DNA of 64,000 bases from Hyaloperonospora brassicae (lineage: Eukaryota > Oomycota > Peronosporomycetes > Peronosporales > Peronosporaceae). The position numbers were made by a program, and so were the translations under genes. Below, piece by piece: positions 46,089 to 57,735 of the stretch; positions within the stretch are counted from its first letter, which is position 1, and each line of letters starts with the position of its first letter. Under the pieces are notes generated by a model. That model had not been told where the DNA came from. It saw only the letters and a program-made list of their open reading frames with translations, and ran no database searches. The stretch spans positions 1 to 64,000 of the forward strand of contig CANTFL010001479.1 of assembly GCA_947650285.1 (NCBI GenBank). The letters run 5' to 3'.

Positions 46089-46478
46089 GTTAAGGGGCAG
46101 CTCGTTACATGGAATTGTCACTTTAAAGAAAGTGACAATAAAGAATGTGAAGTTGAATATTCTTTGAACAATATCACCAAAGTGGTGATATTGATGGGTC
46201 GACCAAAGAGTCTGTTCATTGGTTGATATCTTGATGATGTCAACCCACCAATCGCCGCAAGACGCGCGCAATGAGTGGTGACGAGACGTCACCATACATT
46301 CAGTTATATTAGCATAATTAAGTTAAGTCAAACAGAGAGACAGTAGTTAAAAGACTTAATTATATTAATACAACAGTTCTGCTTTTACCCTACCTACGCT
46401 TCCTCGCCTGCCTTGTGTACGTCTGTCGGGGCACCGATACCCTTGCGTTAAGTTCACGCAAGGGTGTGCCCCGTTACA
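46089..46478 (+). repeat. 3' LTR of family 2
   Basis: It matches the 5' LTR at 38511-38901 apart from about ten substitutions and a decayed first dozen bases (AGTTAAGGGGCAGCTCG in place of the usual TGTAACGG start). It ends CCCCGTTACA at 46478 and is followed by CAACCGGTACCCG, chitin synthase coding sequence on the minus strand. Confidence 0.92.
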
Positions 46479-46865
46479 CAACCGGTACCCGAAGTTGGAA
46501 AAATCCATTGGGTGCGGACAAAACACGGGCGTGTACCACAGCCGACGCGCCTCTGCTTCGTCCAAGCTCGGGCCCACCCAGTCTTCGTCCCAATTGCGCA
46601 CAAGGGTCCCGACATTGTGCACGCCCGAGCGCGGGTGATTTTCCTGCACGCGCTCTTCGACCCAATCACGGAGCAGCGCGTTCCGGTTCGACGTCTCAAC
46701 GACTTCGCTTGCCAATGAGGTGTGGATTTCTGCGTGCATTCGGCGCTCCGTTACATTCGCCATGGCGTACCCGAAATCAAGGTGATGAAACCCTTGACGG
46801 AGAAATGCGAAATGAGAGCACTTACGTTTTGCGCTAGCAAATCTTGTGCTCTCCAAAGCCTGCAT
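46479..46865 (-). pseudogene. CHS: Chitin synthase, copy 2: 5' fragment only
   Basis: The minus strand encodes the N-terminal 127 or so residues of the same chitin synthase as at 38179. It runs from MQALESTRF through HAEIHTSLASEVVETSNRN, WDEDWVGPSLDE and HPMDFSNFGYR, where the family 2 LTR cuts in. It differs from copy 1 by very few residues (Glu to Ala in the EARR segment, Leu to Met in HP(L/M)DFSN). None of the catalytic domain is present. Upstream DNA matches copy 1 for another 330 bp. The same start ambiguity applies as in copy 1. Confidence 0.93.
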
Positions 46866-47102
46866 AATTGTTTACGACTGTAAACTCGCTCCGAATGTAG
46901 CCTACGATTATTACATCGTCCAGCTGTGCGCTCTAATTGTAGCCCACACCAGTGTAATGAAAATGGTCTTTCTTATTGTAGCCCACAACCATTACTATTA
47001 GTCTAATCTTGATACGTTAACGTTACTCACAGCCGTCTCTGATTAACAACTTGCATTGTTGACGTTGTTGCACGAGACACCTTCGTGAAAGCTCAACTCG
47101 AC

Positions 47103-47312
47103 TCACCAGAAACGTGCGGTCTTAGCCCTAAACATGCTGCAAAGATGCGGAAATAGCACGACGGTGACCGGCTTGCTCATCTGGTCAGCATTCATGTCCC
47201 GGTTTGGGCAGTGCTCACAAACCACTTGTCTCTCAGCAACCTTTTCAAGCACACAAAACTTTAGCAGAAAACAACGTGCTTTGTGTGGTACAAACCTCGT
47301 GATCTGGGCCAA
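47103..47312 (-). pseudogene. Unidentified host-like gene end upstream of chitin synthase
   Basis: The minus strand has an open piece with CVLEKVAERQVVCEHCPNRD and NADQMSKPVTVVLFPHLCSMF, then a stop at about 47101. It ends about 240 bp upstream of the chitin synthase copy 2 start, in the same direction. The last dozen residues recur, less preserved, upstream of copy 1 (38500-38460), so it belonged to the duplicated segment. The CX2C pair hints at a zinc site. I do not recognise the family. Confidence 0.35.
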
Positions 47313-48519
47313 TGCGATGGAATCTCGCTAGTCCCATTGATCTCGACAATTTATTCGCTTTTCATTCTATCCAGCTTATCCGTAAACACCTTGATCCATA
47401 CGGGCACTTGGGTAGCTCTGATAGCGCCTTGTACTCTTCTTCGGTTTATTGTAGTGCTACCGTCGTTTGCTTCTTACTGCTGCAGATGTTGATTTCCCCG
47501 CTCAATATGGAACGTAGCTGCAGTACCTCGTCGGGCATCGACGTCGCCAATCCAGTCCGTACGGGTAATCACACTCGTACTGCAACACTAATAGCTAGCA
47601 TACACTTACCACAGTGTAAGCAGGTGCCTCGTCACCTCACGCACACCGTGCATGGAGAGAAAGGTAAGTATACTATGCGAACACGCTTAGTAACAGGGGA
47701 AAGTAGAGCGTGTTTGATCTACAGTCAACGTGTCAAAAATACACCTCTTTTGTCGCAGGCTGTATTAAACTACAACTTCAAAGGTAGCTGTACGCTCACC
47801 ACACGTTGCGCGCGTCTGGCAGCGATATCGACGCATCCATGTAACGAAAACATTTCGTCCATTCTGAATTGATAAGTGTACCTAAAATAAAGACAGTGTG
47901 AGCAGGTGGACGAATCCTCACCTAACGCGCGTGCAGAAGACGCACATAAACTTACGAGAACACGTAGGTGTATGGTAAAGACCAGTATTCAATTTACTTA
48001 AGCAAATCAAAAAATGTGTGTACATCTGCGTGAGCTATATCTCAACACAAACAAAAGTTGGGCCATTTGCCAGCCACAGACTGCTCATGTACAGTATTGA
48101 TTGACGCTTTCCTGGCTGAACTACTAATCGATATCAACTAATTTGAAGAAGCCAGCAAATATTACCTTTTGCATTATTATATGAAAATGTGATTGCTAAA
48201 ATGATATTCAGATTGACATTTCATACTATCAATTTCATGGAACGGGTTCGCATCGTTACACATTCCACACATCAGTAGACTTATTGACTGGATGTATCTC
48301 TTTTTAGAGAAAAAACTATTTGTACCTGTGCCTGCGATTGTGTCTGTAATATCGAAGGCAATATGACTGAGCATTCCGTCTGCAGCTGCAATCTCGGGAC
48401 GACCGACCATCATAAGTTACGTGAAGCGTTAGTATCGGTACGGTAAAGCAGTTTGTCATCGTCCGCTCATGGTTGCAGTCCCATTCGCACTTATAGCCTT
48501 AATGAGCTTGTGTCTTGGG
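47313..48519. other. Region without a recognised gene
   Basis: A plus-strand frame at 47312-47872 (186 codons) is open but has no motif. On the opposite strand near 47420-47390 the words LPKCPYGSRC resemble the start of a PBZ- or CCCH-type zinc finger, too short to claim. Bases 47900-48519 are AT-rich with no supported feature; the minus frame 48413-48177 has no recognised domain. Confidence 0.3.
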
Positions 48520-49130
48520 TCTTGTGGTGATTGATTTGACTAGGTTGCTTATCTTCATCCCGAACATCTCCAGAATGTCGTTTAAAACATCATTTGTCGA
48601 ATCGATACGATCTCGACGTAGGTATCTCGGTTAATTTACGCACCGAGAGACTACTCGAGATTTCCAATGCCTTTTAATCAATCCTTGTACTAAGCGCACT
48701 CTTAGTCTCACAAAGAAACTTGTCACTACTGCAGGCAAGGACCAAATCACCTACATAGAGTGCAGCAATTTCATGTGATCGTGGTTAATTCAGATGTATT
48801 GACAGGACTATCACATCTTAAGACCTAGATTCTACGTGAGTGGACTTGGATCACTGAATCGGTGACTGTCTAGTCCGTAAAGAAATTCAATCTCGATTAC
48901 AAACAAGTGCTTGTGCTTTTCGCTGATACTGCGACTGAATAAGGGAAGATAGATATCTCTACCCATCTTGCGTTTATGGAAAGTGTTGTTGTCGTCCGAC
49001 TGGTGTACTGCAAGGCCGTATTTGGCGGTCAGATTGAGCACGACCGTGCGCTAAACAGCTTGACGGCTGGTGCGAAGGTCTCGCCGTATTTTTTACCGTA
49101 TTTATGCGAAACTACTTAGCGACTAGACTC
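48520..49130 (-). pseudogene. Ty1/copia reverse-transcriptase relic
   Basis: The minus strand reads LNLTAKYGLAVHQSDDNNTF and KMGRDIYLPL (49041-48940), then IEIEFLYGLDS, and farther on AALYVGDLVLACSSDKFLCETKSALS (48765-48690). These are the RT blocks of Ty1/copia elements, in which the catalytic box is YVDDL; here it is YVGDL. Several stops and frame changes separate the blocks. No LTR pair or other copia domain can be found nearby, so this is an isolated fragment. Confidence 0.8.
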
Positions 49131-49201
49131 AATTAAAAACTGTCAAAACCCTTGATCTTGGTTCTCGTTGCCCTAATCTCGCATCGACAGCCGAGTGGAG
49201 T

Positions 49202-49669
49202 TGTAACGGGGTGAGCCCGTTACATAAAAATTGGTACGAAAGAACCATTTTTGGATATTATCTATTTTGATTTGTTCAATCAACATCACTCGAGAAAAGC
49301 GAAGTTGTCGGAATATTACCTATAAGGGAATATCCATGGAGGGGTCCACTTCTTGGTTGATGTACCGTATACATCAACCAATTTAACCACCAACCGCTGC
49401 TGGACGCGCGCAATGGGTAGTGGACAGAAGACCCACATAGGAGACAGTAGTTTAATATAGTTAGATTAAGACGAAAGATGATTTAGTAAGAAAATAAATA
49501 TATTAAATAACAGTTCTACTTTCCCCTCAAGACAGAGCTTTCAGGTTCTGGATTGTCTTGGTCGCGCTTCCTCACGCCACTTGTACGTGACGTCGGGCGT
49601 ACGCACCCTTGTATTGTTATCAATACAAGCCCTTGCTCAGTTATCTGAGCAAGAGCGTGTCCCGTTATA
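49202..49669 (+). repeat. Solo LTR with target duplication (family 2-related)
   Basis: The 468 bp LTR starts TGTAACGGGG, has the mirrored CCCGTTACA within its first 23 bases, and ends GTCCCGTTATA. It is flanked by a perfect 5-bp repeat, GGAGT (49197-49201 and 49670-49674). This is the target duplication expected from a gypsy integrase and shows that the LTR arose from a normal insertion followed by recombination between its two LTRs. Internal blocks (GGTTGATGT, CCACCAACCGCTGCTGGACGCGC) relate it to 11205-11662 and 38511-38901. Confidence 0.93.
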
Positions 49670-49760
49670 GGAGTAAAGTGCGACCATGATCCATCCTGCG
49701 AAGCACTATCGGCTTTCAGCTATTTTGGGACAACAATACTGGCCATGAATCTAAGTAAGA

Positions 49761-52700
49761 CGATGCGGACGAAGGCGCATGGTACCAATGCAATTCATAA
49801 CAGTGATGGGTACGCGCAATGAGTGACTAACAGATATTTCCAGTTCGTGGTTGCATATAAATTTGGTTGGGAAAGGCTTAACGAGATATAGTAGATGGAG
49901 CTTATCCATACCATTTTTACATCTGACTTACGTCTTCACGTGATTCTACTCGTTTCCTCTGCACATGCGTGTGCTTGAGAGAAGGAGAGCACCTGCTTAC
50001 ACTTTCATCTGTGCAGGTGAGGCTATACTGTTACCAGTAAAAGCGAGGTGTCCCGTTACACATGCAGCGATACCGGACCAAACCCACCCGAGCCATCGCG
50101 TGCTCATACCCGAGCTTATTGAGATGTTAACATCAACCCCAAATCCAGTTAGCGCAAGATTTTGCCCTCTCCTGATCCAAGATGTCTGGGGAAACATTCG
50201 CGCTTAGCAACTAATACATCAAAGTTTCCACGAATATCATGCAGCAATCAGTCACATCGGAAAACAAGGTCAATCACCGCTGGATCGACCAACGTTCCGA
50301 GAACGTTTCTCTTTAACCAATGACACAATCAGTCATCGGCAAGAATACACAATCAACAACACCTGGGCCGGTTGATCGGCACATTTCGGCTCGAGCGTCG
50401 TCTATGAAAGTTAGGTGCGCAATGGCCTTCGATCCAATCTGCGGTCCCTGAACCGAAAATGGTCAGCATGACATTAACGACCCGTTCAGCTGTTAAGGAA
50501 AATCAAGCACTTGAGCTGTATTATTCTTGGTGTTGCGTCTCAGGACCCGCTCCGAATCAAGATTCGGGACATACCACGCTCCCCGCGTTGTCCGTGTTGC
50601 GTTATTCTTCTTGTGATCGTATTCAATTCACATTGGCATTCACGGCTATAGCTCCTCCGTCTCTGCTGATGTCTATGTACCCACCGAGACCAGCCCTTGG
50701 TACCAAGTCGTCTCGGCAGCCACCGTCATCTTGTACGACCATTTTTGCAAGCCCGATCGTTTCATTCCCTCGAGCATCAGATAAGCTCTTGGTAGTCGCT
50801 TCTTTTGGCGGTCCGTCGAGTGAATCAGATGATGTGCTCAGTGTGGCCGTCGAAGCAGGCGATCATCACAACATACTATTGTCCACGAGCGCCTCCACCG
50901 TGATTGCTCCGACTAATCTTCCCCCAGTCTAGTTGATCCTGGGTTATCGCGACTTGGGTTGCCGTATCTTCCGGCGCTTCGACTTCGTGATCCACCAAAC
51001 GCATCAGTGTGACAAGTGTTTCGGATGATACGTGGGCTTCTCTTCGCCTCTTTTTGAGACCCAACATTGTTGTATTATGGTCGAAGATGATCAAAGTGAG
51101 ATGGAGAAAAGACACTACCAATATCTATTTTTACAGGGCAACGTTGACTTTATGCTGCTTCTTTTGCGTTCGTCAGCATTGTAGAACGACTTGTACTCAA
51201 TGTGCATGTCGTTCTCAAGACGTATACAAGAGCTCGAGACGAAAGGAAAGTTCGTCGGCTGACATGATACGACCACAAACACGTTCAGGGAGGGCAGATA
51301 TACACACGCTTTTTTGCATATCATTTGATACACGCATTTGTCGTCGCTGAGCCGAACTATCTATTGATACGGAAAAAGTCGCGCTGAAGATTTTATGGAA
51401 ACGTTGTAAGCATAATTTAATCATCAACAAGCGCTCATGCAGAGCATACTGAATTGTTCGAGATAGTCGCGTAAATAGATGCGTAGAACGCAAGATGATA
51501 CAGCTGCAGGGGCTTGCTAGAGAAGTCCTCGCTCTGAATCTCGTTTTGAATGCACGCAAAAGGATGTTGTAAAAATGAAAAAGCAAAGAATGCACCGGAT
51601 AATTGCGAAATATAATAGTGCACCTCAAGATGTACAATCTAGAAACATGCACCAATTGAAGCAAAAGTAAATGCAACACAGATGTGTACTATATGATCGA
51701 ATGTACAAATGCTGGAGATCACATTAATGCACCCGATTGCTGTGTCAACATTTCGAGAAGTGTTGTAGTGCAGCATCACGAAGAGAATTTCCGGCGATGA
51801 TGCCAAATCAGTCATTTTCTCCATTGATCACATAAAATTACAACATGACACTTGTTGACGCGATGGCGCTTTTGCCACAGACGGCATGGAAAAATACACG
51901 ACGCGAGTACCATAGACCTATGTCTTCGTTGGAACGTCGACTTGATTTACAATGTAGAACACAGAAGGTCGGATTGCTGCGCGCAAAGTGTTTGATGTGA
52001 GCCGAGATGCTAAGCTGCTTTGCTTGCGTGCATTATGTCCTCCCCAGTGCAGATGCCAGTATTGTATCTATTTCACAGCATTCGTACTGCAATATCCGGA
52101 TCAAAAACATCATCACTTTCACCTAAAGTAGCTTATAATTTGCGACCACCACAATATTCCATCAATGTTGTGTGCTATGATCAATAAACTATATGTGTCC
52201 TCAAGCATCCACGTGACCACCTGTAATTGCACCAAAATATCACCACCAGTTCTTTCCGACCTTGTCTCAATTGATAAGGTATGTAAATAGTCGATCTCAT
52301 ATTGCTTCGGACCGGAACTTAGATACCTTATAGAGCATTGCGTGCGCTCTGTTTGATTGTATTGTGACGCTATTTCATCTGATCCAAAGTAAACCGATAC
52401 GGCCGAGCGTAGAGCTACACATATCATTTAACGGCGCACGATCTTATCGATCACTGATAAGCCCTTGTTTGTTATTCGACACAACGGTGCATGCTTCGCG
52501 ACGCCACTTCCACGTGAGCGTTGAGGAAGCGCGAGGTAGAGAGATGAGCTAAGGAAGCTCAGAGTAGGGGGAAATGTAGAGCTGTATTTATTTTAGTTAT
52601 GTTTCTTCTGATCAGGTCTCGTTGTATTAGTGTAACTCAATCAGACTCCAACCTTCTATGTAGGTTTCTCGCGCACCACCCTTTGCGCGCGTTTAGCAGC

Positions 52701-52806
52701 AGCTGGTGGATAACTTGGTCGATAGCATGACCCATGTCAACCTATAAGTGGAGAAGTCTATAATAAAGTACCTTTGAAGGTAATATGCCATCAATATTTC
52801 GTGAGC
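49761..52806. repeat. 3.05 kb segmental duplication, copy B
   Basis: This is the second copy of 8091-11136, in the same orientation, without indels. It lies about 90 bp right of the solo LTR at 49202. The right boundary, after TCGTGAGCCA, passes into sequence only weakly similar to copy A. The open frame 50459-50932 corresponds to 8789-9262. No coding family is recognised. Confidence 0.9.
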
Positions 52807-53333
52807 CACGTAGAACTGATAAATACGATCAACTATGAACAAGTTCACATCGATGTTATAAATATAAATGAAATGTTACGAGCTCACTTATTAACATCAC
52901 ACGTACTTTACGACCGGTTAAAATTGTAAGTGATTGACTGATGCGTGGTTAAAAGGGGGATGACCATTGGATTACTCTAGGAAGGTAGGCACTTGTTCGT
53001 TTTCACTTATTTTTGTCCACACTTCGGCGCTTGGCAAACAGGTCGCTGCTATGCTCTGCAATGGACCCCAAGAACGCGGCTGCACGGTCGCGTGCAGCTG
53101 GCGAGTAAGAAATCCAAGATTAAGTAGCAAATGCTCATTTTTTGCTGCTGGTAGTGAGGAGCCTGTAATTATTTGCACGTGTAAAGGATTGTTTCCATGT
53201 GACTTATTCGTTCACAGCGTCAGACTCGGTTCTGAGACATTTGGATGCGACATAACGTCAGAATTTGTCTACTTAAACATTTTGCGTCCTCATTCTGAGT
53301 CTAAGCAACCTGAATAACCTACCGGTATGACAT
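52807..53333. other. Unassigned stretch left of family 3 element
   Basis: An open plus-strand frame (52967-53317, 116 codons, Cys-rich) has no recognised domain. The first 70 bases are a diverged continuation of the duplicated block. Nothing else is supported. Confidence 0.3.
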
Positions 53334-53653
53334 TTTAATGGGCCACCCCGTTACATAAAAAGTTCGGATTATGTTTGCATGTTACATAAGTAGGGGTGCT
53401 ACTTCCAAATTCGTGGAAAGGCACGTCTTATATTTTAGCTGGATTAATGGGCTTGGTCCCATTGCTAGCCAGTAAGATATCGGCACGTACATTGAGTAAT
53501 TCCAAAGAATCCAAGAGAACCGTTCATACTTACGATGATAAAGACACAATTATAAACAGAATAAAAATAACTAAAGACCGCAGACTTGGGCTTTGGGACT
53601 TCCTTAAAGCGTGGATAAGGTAAGCTTAGTACGGCGTTTCTAGACCCTTTATA
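53334..53653 (+). repeat. 5' LTR of family 3
   Basis: These 320 bases match 60509-60829, with about nine substitutions in the central 290 bases. Both ends are more worn than in the 3' LTR: it begins TTTAATGGGCC instead of TGTAATAAGCC and ends CCCTTTATA instead of CCCGTTACA. The primer-binding site follows directly. Confidence 0.9.
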
Positions 53654-53789
53654 CCTGGTAGCACTTTGTACCCTTCATATGCCGAAGTTACGGAGCGATT
53701 CTTCGTACATTGACGCTTCGTATATGATTCTAGAGCACGCTGCTTTTCCCCATCTCATTATTGTTGAGTGACAATTCTTTTAATCACCT

Positions 53790-54640
53790 CGCAGCGATCT
53801 CAAGAAAGGCATTCGTTTCGTCGCTGAAAAATCAGCTACTCCTGATGGACAGCGTCTTGCTATACACGATTTCATGGCTCGCAAGCTCGCCTAATCCAAT
53901 CGGCAAGATTTGATTTTCTCGCAACATTCACGGGAACTTCGTGAAGATGAATCTTTCGTCTTTTCGGGCGAAAATAAAGAGAAATGGTCGCTGATTCGCT
54001 GGTTTCTAAATGTCGACATTGCCGTCGCATTCAGTTTTCTCAAGCCCCCCTGCGAAGGTGAACTTTCTCATTTTCCGTCTCGCTGTGAGACCAAGAAACG
54101 GACTATTGGAATGTTCTTGGTGAACGAGTACGCGTTTACCACTCTGGATGCCATCCAGAGTGACCTTCGGTTTGCCTCTGAGATACCGCAAGAGGAGAAG
54201 ATGGTGCGCTAAACGCTCCTGACGATGTGACAGAATAAGGTGGCCATGTGCGACTTATCACAGATGGCCTGACATCTGGCCTCGTGCATCATCAGTCACT
54301 CTATCGACGTGTACATGCAGGTGAGTGTCTTTAATATTGGTATGTGTGAGAAGAAGACTTGCTTATTGCTGGATCGTGCGGAGCCTGCCACGTTAAAGGA
54401 GGCATTTACCATCTCCCGCCGTAAAGCCTATGGGGCCTCAAGTCTTAAACAAAGCCTTCTGTATTTACCGTCAACCCTTCGTCTGGCTCATGTATTATGA
54501 TAATCGACGTGAATGAATCGTCAAGTGACCGAAGACGTGCTAAACTCTATAAATGCGACGTCCATACCGGATGTCAGATGATTTGCTTTCGTTGCTAGAA
54601 GCCAGGACACCGCGCGGCTGAATGGCGCACACCAGCGACG
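53790..54640 (+). pseudogene. gag: Family 3 gag
   Basis: Early sequence reads DLKKGIRFVAEKSATPDGQRLA and ENKEKWSLIRWFL. A degenerate zinc knuckle at about 54574-54630 reads CFRC, stop, KPGHRAAEW, so Gln has become TAG and the last Cys has become Trp. Identification as gag rests on position and the knuckle; the capsid part is not clearly alignable by eye. Confidence 0.6.
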
Positions 54641-54845
54641 ACGTCGGCACATACAGTGGCCGTCTATTATGAAGGCGCTGTACCGGTCGCACGTTCAAAA
54701 TCGGTCGGGACCATAGGTGCAGGGCGCCCTACTCATTTAATGGAGGTCCAGGCCCACCGATGTCCAACCTTCTTGACCAACTGTGCTGCGTGCACGCTTA
54801 TATGACACCACTACGCGTGGTGATTAACGCCTGATCATTGTCAGC

Positions 54846-55145
54846 TTGCATGTCGCCGGTGTCCGGCAACCTATACGAGCGCTTCTCGACTCAGGAGAGA
54901 CGAGGCATTTCCTTAATAAAATTAGGAATCGATGCTGCCTCCCAGTATCCAGGTATGCGGGGGTCCTTACCAAGTTGTCGTCAAGCTATACGGTGACATA
55001 CCACACCGCGTATCGTAGCGTGAAGTGTCGCTGCCGTATATGTTTGATGGTTTTTGCAGCAACGAAAATTTCTTCGTGATTGAGATGAACAATGGATTCG
55101 AAGGCATCCTGGGCAAGCCATTTGGCAACCTATAATCCCAGACGC
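54846..55145 (+). pseudogene. pol: Family 3 aspartic protease
   Basis: The active-site motif is IRALLDSGETRHFLN, with the usual DSGAS changed at the fourth position. Later NNGFEGILGKPF corresponds to the second conserved ILG block. A frame change separates them. Confidence 0.7.
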
Positions 55146-55369
55146 CTGGTTATCCAGATCATTGTGACTGCAACGTAAATTTGACGTCATTGAAGTATTT
55201 ACTTATCTGTAGATGAACTTGAGTGATTGGTAAAACGTCGCAGTCGTGGGTCATGATATCACGACGCAAGCGGTGCACAGAGCGAAAAATTGCTCTCTTT
55301 GTTCTAATTGTGCCGGTAATATAAACGCAAGTGATGAACTTTCGTCGCTTTGCGCCGAAGAGTACGACG

Positions 55370-55725
55370 TGGAATAGCAGTGGCTCCCGCACAAAAATGA
55401 CGCGGTCGAACAGAGGTTCCCGCGCAATAAAGGCGCAATCAAAAAGGGGTCCCGAACGAGAGAGAAATGATTTGACCAGGGTTCCCAACTGAACTAATTG
55501 TGATCGAGCAGAAGCTCCCACATAGGCAACATGTCGACGATCTAGAGCCCGCCACCTAGTGTGGCGTCGACGGACGGGAGTCCCGACGTGAGAGCAAGAT
55601 GGTCGAACAGGGTTCCTATCATCACTCACTGTGGTTAAATAAAGTCTCCCACATGGACATTTGTGGTCGATCAGGGGCTCCCACAAGGAGGTGTGGCAGT
55701 CTATCAAAGGATCCCGCATCAAGCG
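55370..55725. repeat. Degenerate 33-bp tandem repeat, about 11 units
   Basis: About eleven imperfect units with a core like GG(T/C)TCCC(G/A)C... and a GGTCGA(A/T)CAG end occur head to tail. The period averages 33 bases, or 11 codons, so the phase is mostly kept. The minus strand is open right through (55722-55159) and shows the period in protein as EPL(F/I)D-containing 11-mers; the plus strand has stops. It sits between protease and RT of family 3. Confidence 0.75.
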
Positions 55726-56199
55726 TCGACGGATATTAATGAATTACCCCCGTCACGCGGTTTCGGTAATATCGGTGAGGACCACCATTGTCAAGGGGGA
55801 GGTAATTCTTCATCACCTAGCTGCGGTTCTCTATCTTCTGGCATGAACTGGAAGCCCGATGGGTACGCAAGCATCAAAATTATGGTGTTGAAATGTGTTG
55901 ACACTGTGTGTAAGTGGACGGGAGTCGACAAAGGAGTCAATGCATTGTAGTCGCATTTTTACCGCGCGACGCGCCTTCGATTACGAGCCATTCAGGTCTC
56001 TCCTGATAGCATTTCGTATGTGAACTAAAGGGAGACATGGTGGAACAATTAACTTATGAGTCACCAACAATGTGACTTATCAGTTTTACGAGGAGCACAT
56101 GACGCGCCCTCGAAGTGCTGAACCAAAGTCAGCGCGTAAAAAAATATTTGCTTTGCAGTCACAGGGGGCTCTGCGGATGTCTAATAATCCTGTATACGA

Positions 56200-57480
56200 A
56201 ATTAATCGAGATTATGCAGATGTGTTCCGGGAAAAGACCTCAGCTTAAATTCTGCCGATCGTAATGTTCGACACGGAATGACGTCTTGCCAGGATCGAAG
56301 TATTGTGTGACGCGGCAGTGTCCGTTGCCTCGAGATCAAGTCGAGGATATTGGTGCATTCTTTAAAGGTCTTCCGAAGGCGGGTCATCTGGGTGAGATTC
56401 TCTTACCACACCTTCTGCGTGAAAAAGGCTACGGGGGGCTGGCGGATGGTGCATGCATTCAATAATCTTAACGGTGCTACTAAACCCGCACAAAAGCCTA
56501 TCCTCAGGAAAGGCACGGTGGTAATTTCATTTCAATAAGTGTCTTCTTCAGCGCCATCGACCTGATCGATGGCTGTCTTTAGATCTTGAAGCAAATGAGC
56601 GACATACCACTCACAGCGATGGCAACCCTAATTGGAATTTTTGGGAGTGGCTAGTGATGTTAATAATGTTGAAGAACGCACCAGTCACTTTCAATGGCAT
56701 GGTGTTTCAAGTGTTTGAACCGCTTCGATACATTGCTCCAGGCTACTTCAATGCCAGTTTTGTCCACAGTTTCATCAAGGGGAACCTCAGCGCTGTCCAA
56801 AATCACCTATAACACTTGAAACAGGTGTTTTAAGTCATGCGATACAACTAGTCGTATGGAAATTTGAAGAAGTGTGTAACTGTGCACCTGCATTTCCGGC
56901 GCTGTGTCGCAATGTAAGCTGATCTAGAGCTCGAGCCGATCCATAGAAGGTGTTTTCGATCTGTTCTTGGCCAACACCCAAGAACTTTACGGAGTTGCGT
57001 GAATAGATCGGTCTAGCTAATTACATGCATAGGTATACAAAGAATTAAGCCGGTTCTATACAATATCTGTCATCACTTTTGAAGAAAAACGCTTCGTGGT
57101 CGTGGCGTCCTGAGATCCAAATCTTCGACGCAGTATATGATATCCTGGCTTCAGCTCCAGTGCTAGTAATCCCGGACGATTTCAAGCCGCTTCACGTGGT
57201 ATGTGATGCAAGCGATTTTACAACTAGTTGTGCCCTCATGCTGTTTGATCATAAAGGAAGTAAAAAGGTTATGAGTTTCCAATCGCGACCGATGAATCCG
57301 GCGTAGTAGAACTATTTAGTTCAAGATGAGGAACTGCTATCAATGCGCTATGCATTAACAAAAAAAAACCGTACACCTAATGGTCGAACGTACGTTTGCT
57401 CTGTACACCGATCACGCATCGCTGCTAACAACGATGAAGCGTCCACACCTGTCACAGCGGATGTAATAATGGCTCTCCTT
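56200..57480 (+). pseudogene. pol: Family 3 reverse transcriptase and RNase H
   Basis: RT pieces read YHTFCVKKATGGWRMVHAFNNLN (56400-56470) and WEWLVM, later LKNAPVTFNGMVF. The catalytic box has become YFNASFVHS, losing both aspartates. RNase H (57079-57306) has WSWRPEIQIFDAVYD and FKPLHVVCDASDFTTSCAL; then come LYTDHASL-type residues and many stops. It clearly derives from the same lineage as families 1 and 2 but is far more degraded. Confidence 0.85.
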
Positions 57481-57735
57481 CGTTTCTGAGTAAAATTTAT
57501 GAGTGCACTAGGAGCCAGATAAAACTTAAGTTCTTGCAGACGCGCTGTCACGACGTCCAGACTACGACCCTTGGTCTGCGCTGAGTCGTCAGAAAACTGA
57601 CGACGACGAAGATGAAGATGAAGATCATTGTGCGGCGTGTGTGTCATGAAAATTAACTGGGGGCACGCCCGAGTATTGACTTTATACTGAAGAACCGTCG
57701 CGGATTACTCGAATGATCCAGATAAGCGGACATTA

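Larger units (their letters stand above)
38511..46478 (+). mobile_element. Ty3/gypsy chromovirus, family 2, with 573-codon antisense ORF
   Basis: The element is 7.97 kb: 5' LTR 38511-38901, primer site TGGTAGCACTTTG (38904 on), gag 38946-40098, pol about 40200-44990 ending in a chromodomain, antisense ORF 45972-44251, and 3' LTR 46089-46478. The LTRs are about 97% identical by eye, so the insertion is fairly young, although gag and pol are broken. No target duplication is present: the left flank is chitin synthase upstream DNA and the right flank is chitin synthase coding DNA from a second copy. The element therefore joins two breakpoints, as expected from unequal recombination between two insertions. 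Confidence 0.94.

Noticed and set aside
47390..47420. LPKCPYGSRC on the minus strand as a PBZ-type zinc finger
   Set aside because: The histidine half of the motif is not readable in the same frame.
55159..55722. 187-codon minus-strand frame across the 33-bp repeat
   Set aside because: It stays open mainly because of the repeat. I report it as part of the repeat, not as a separate gene.
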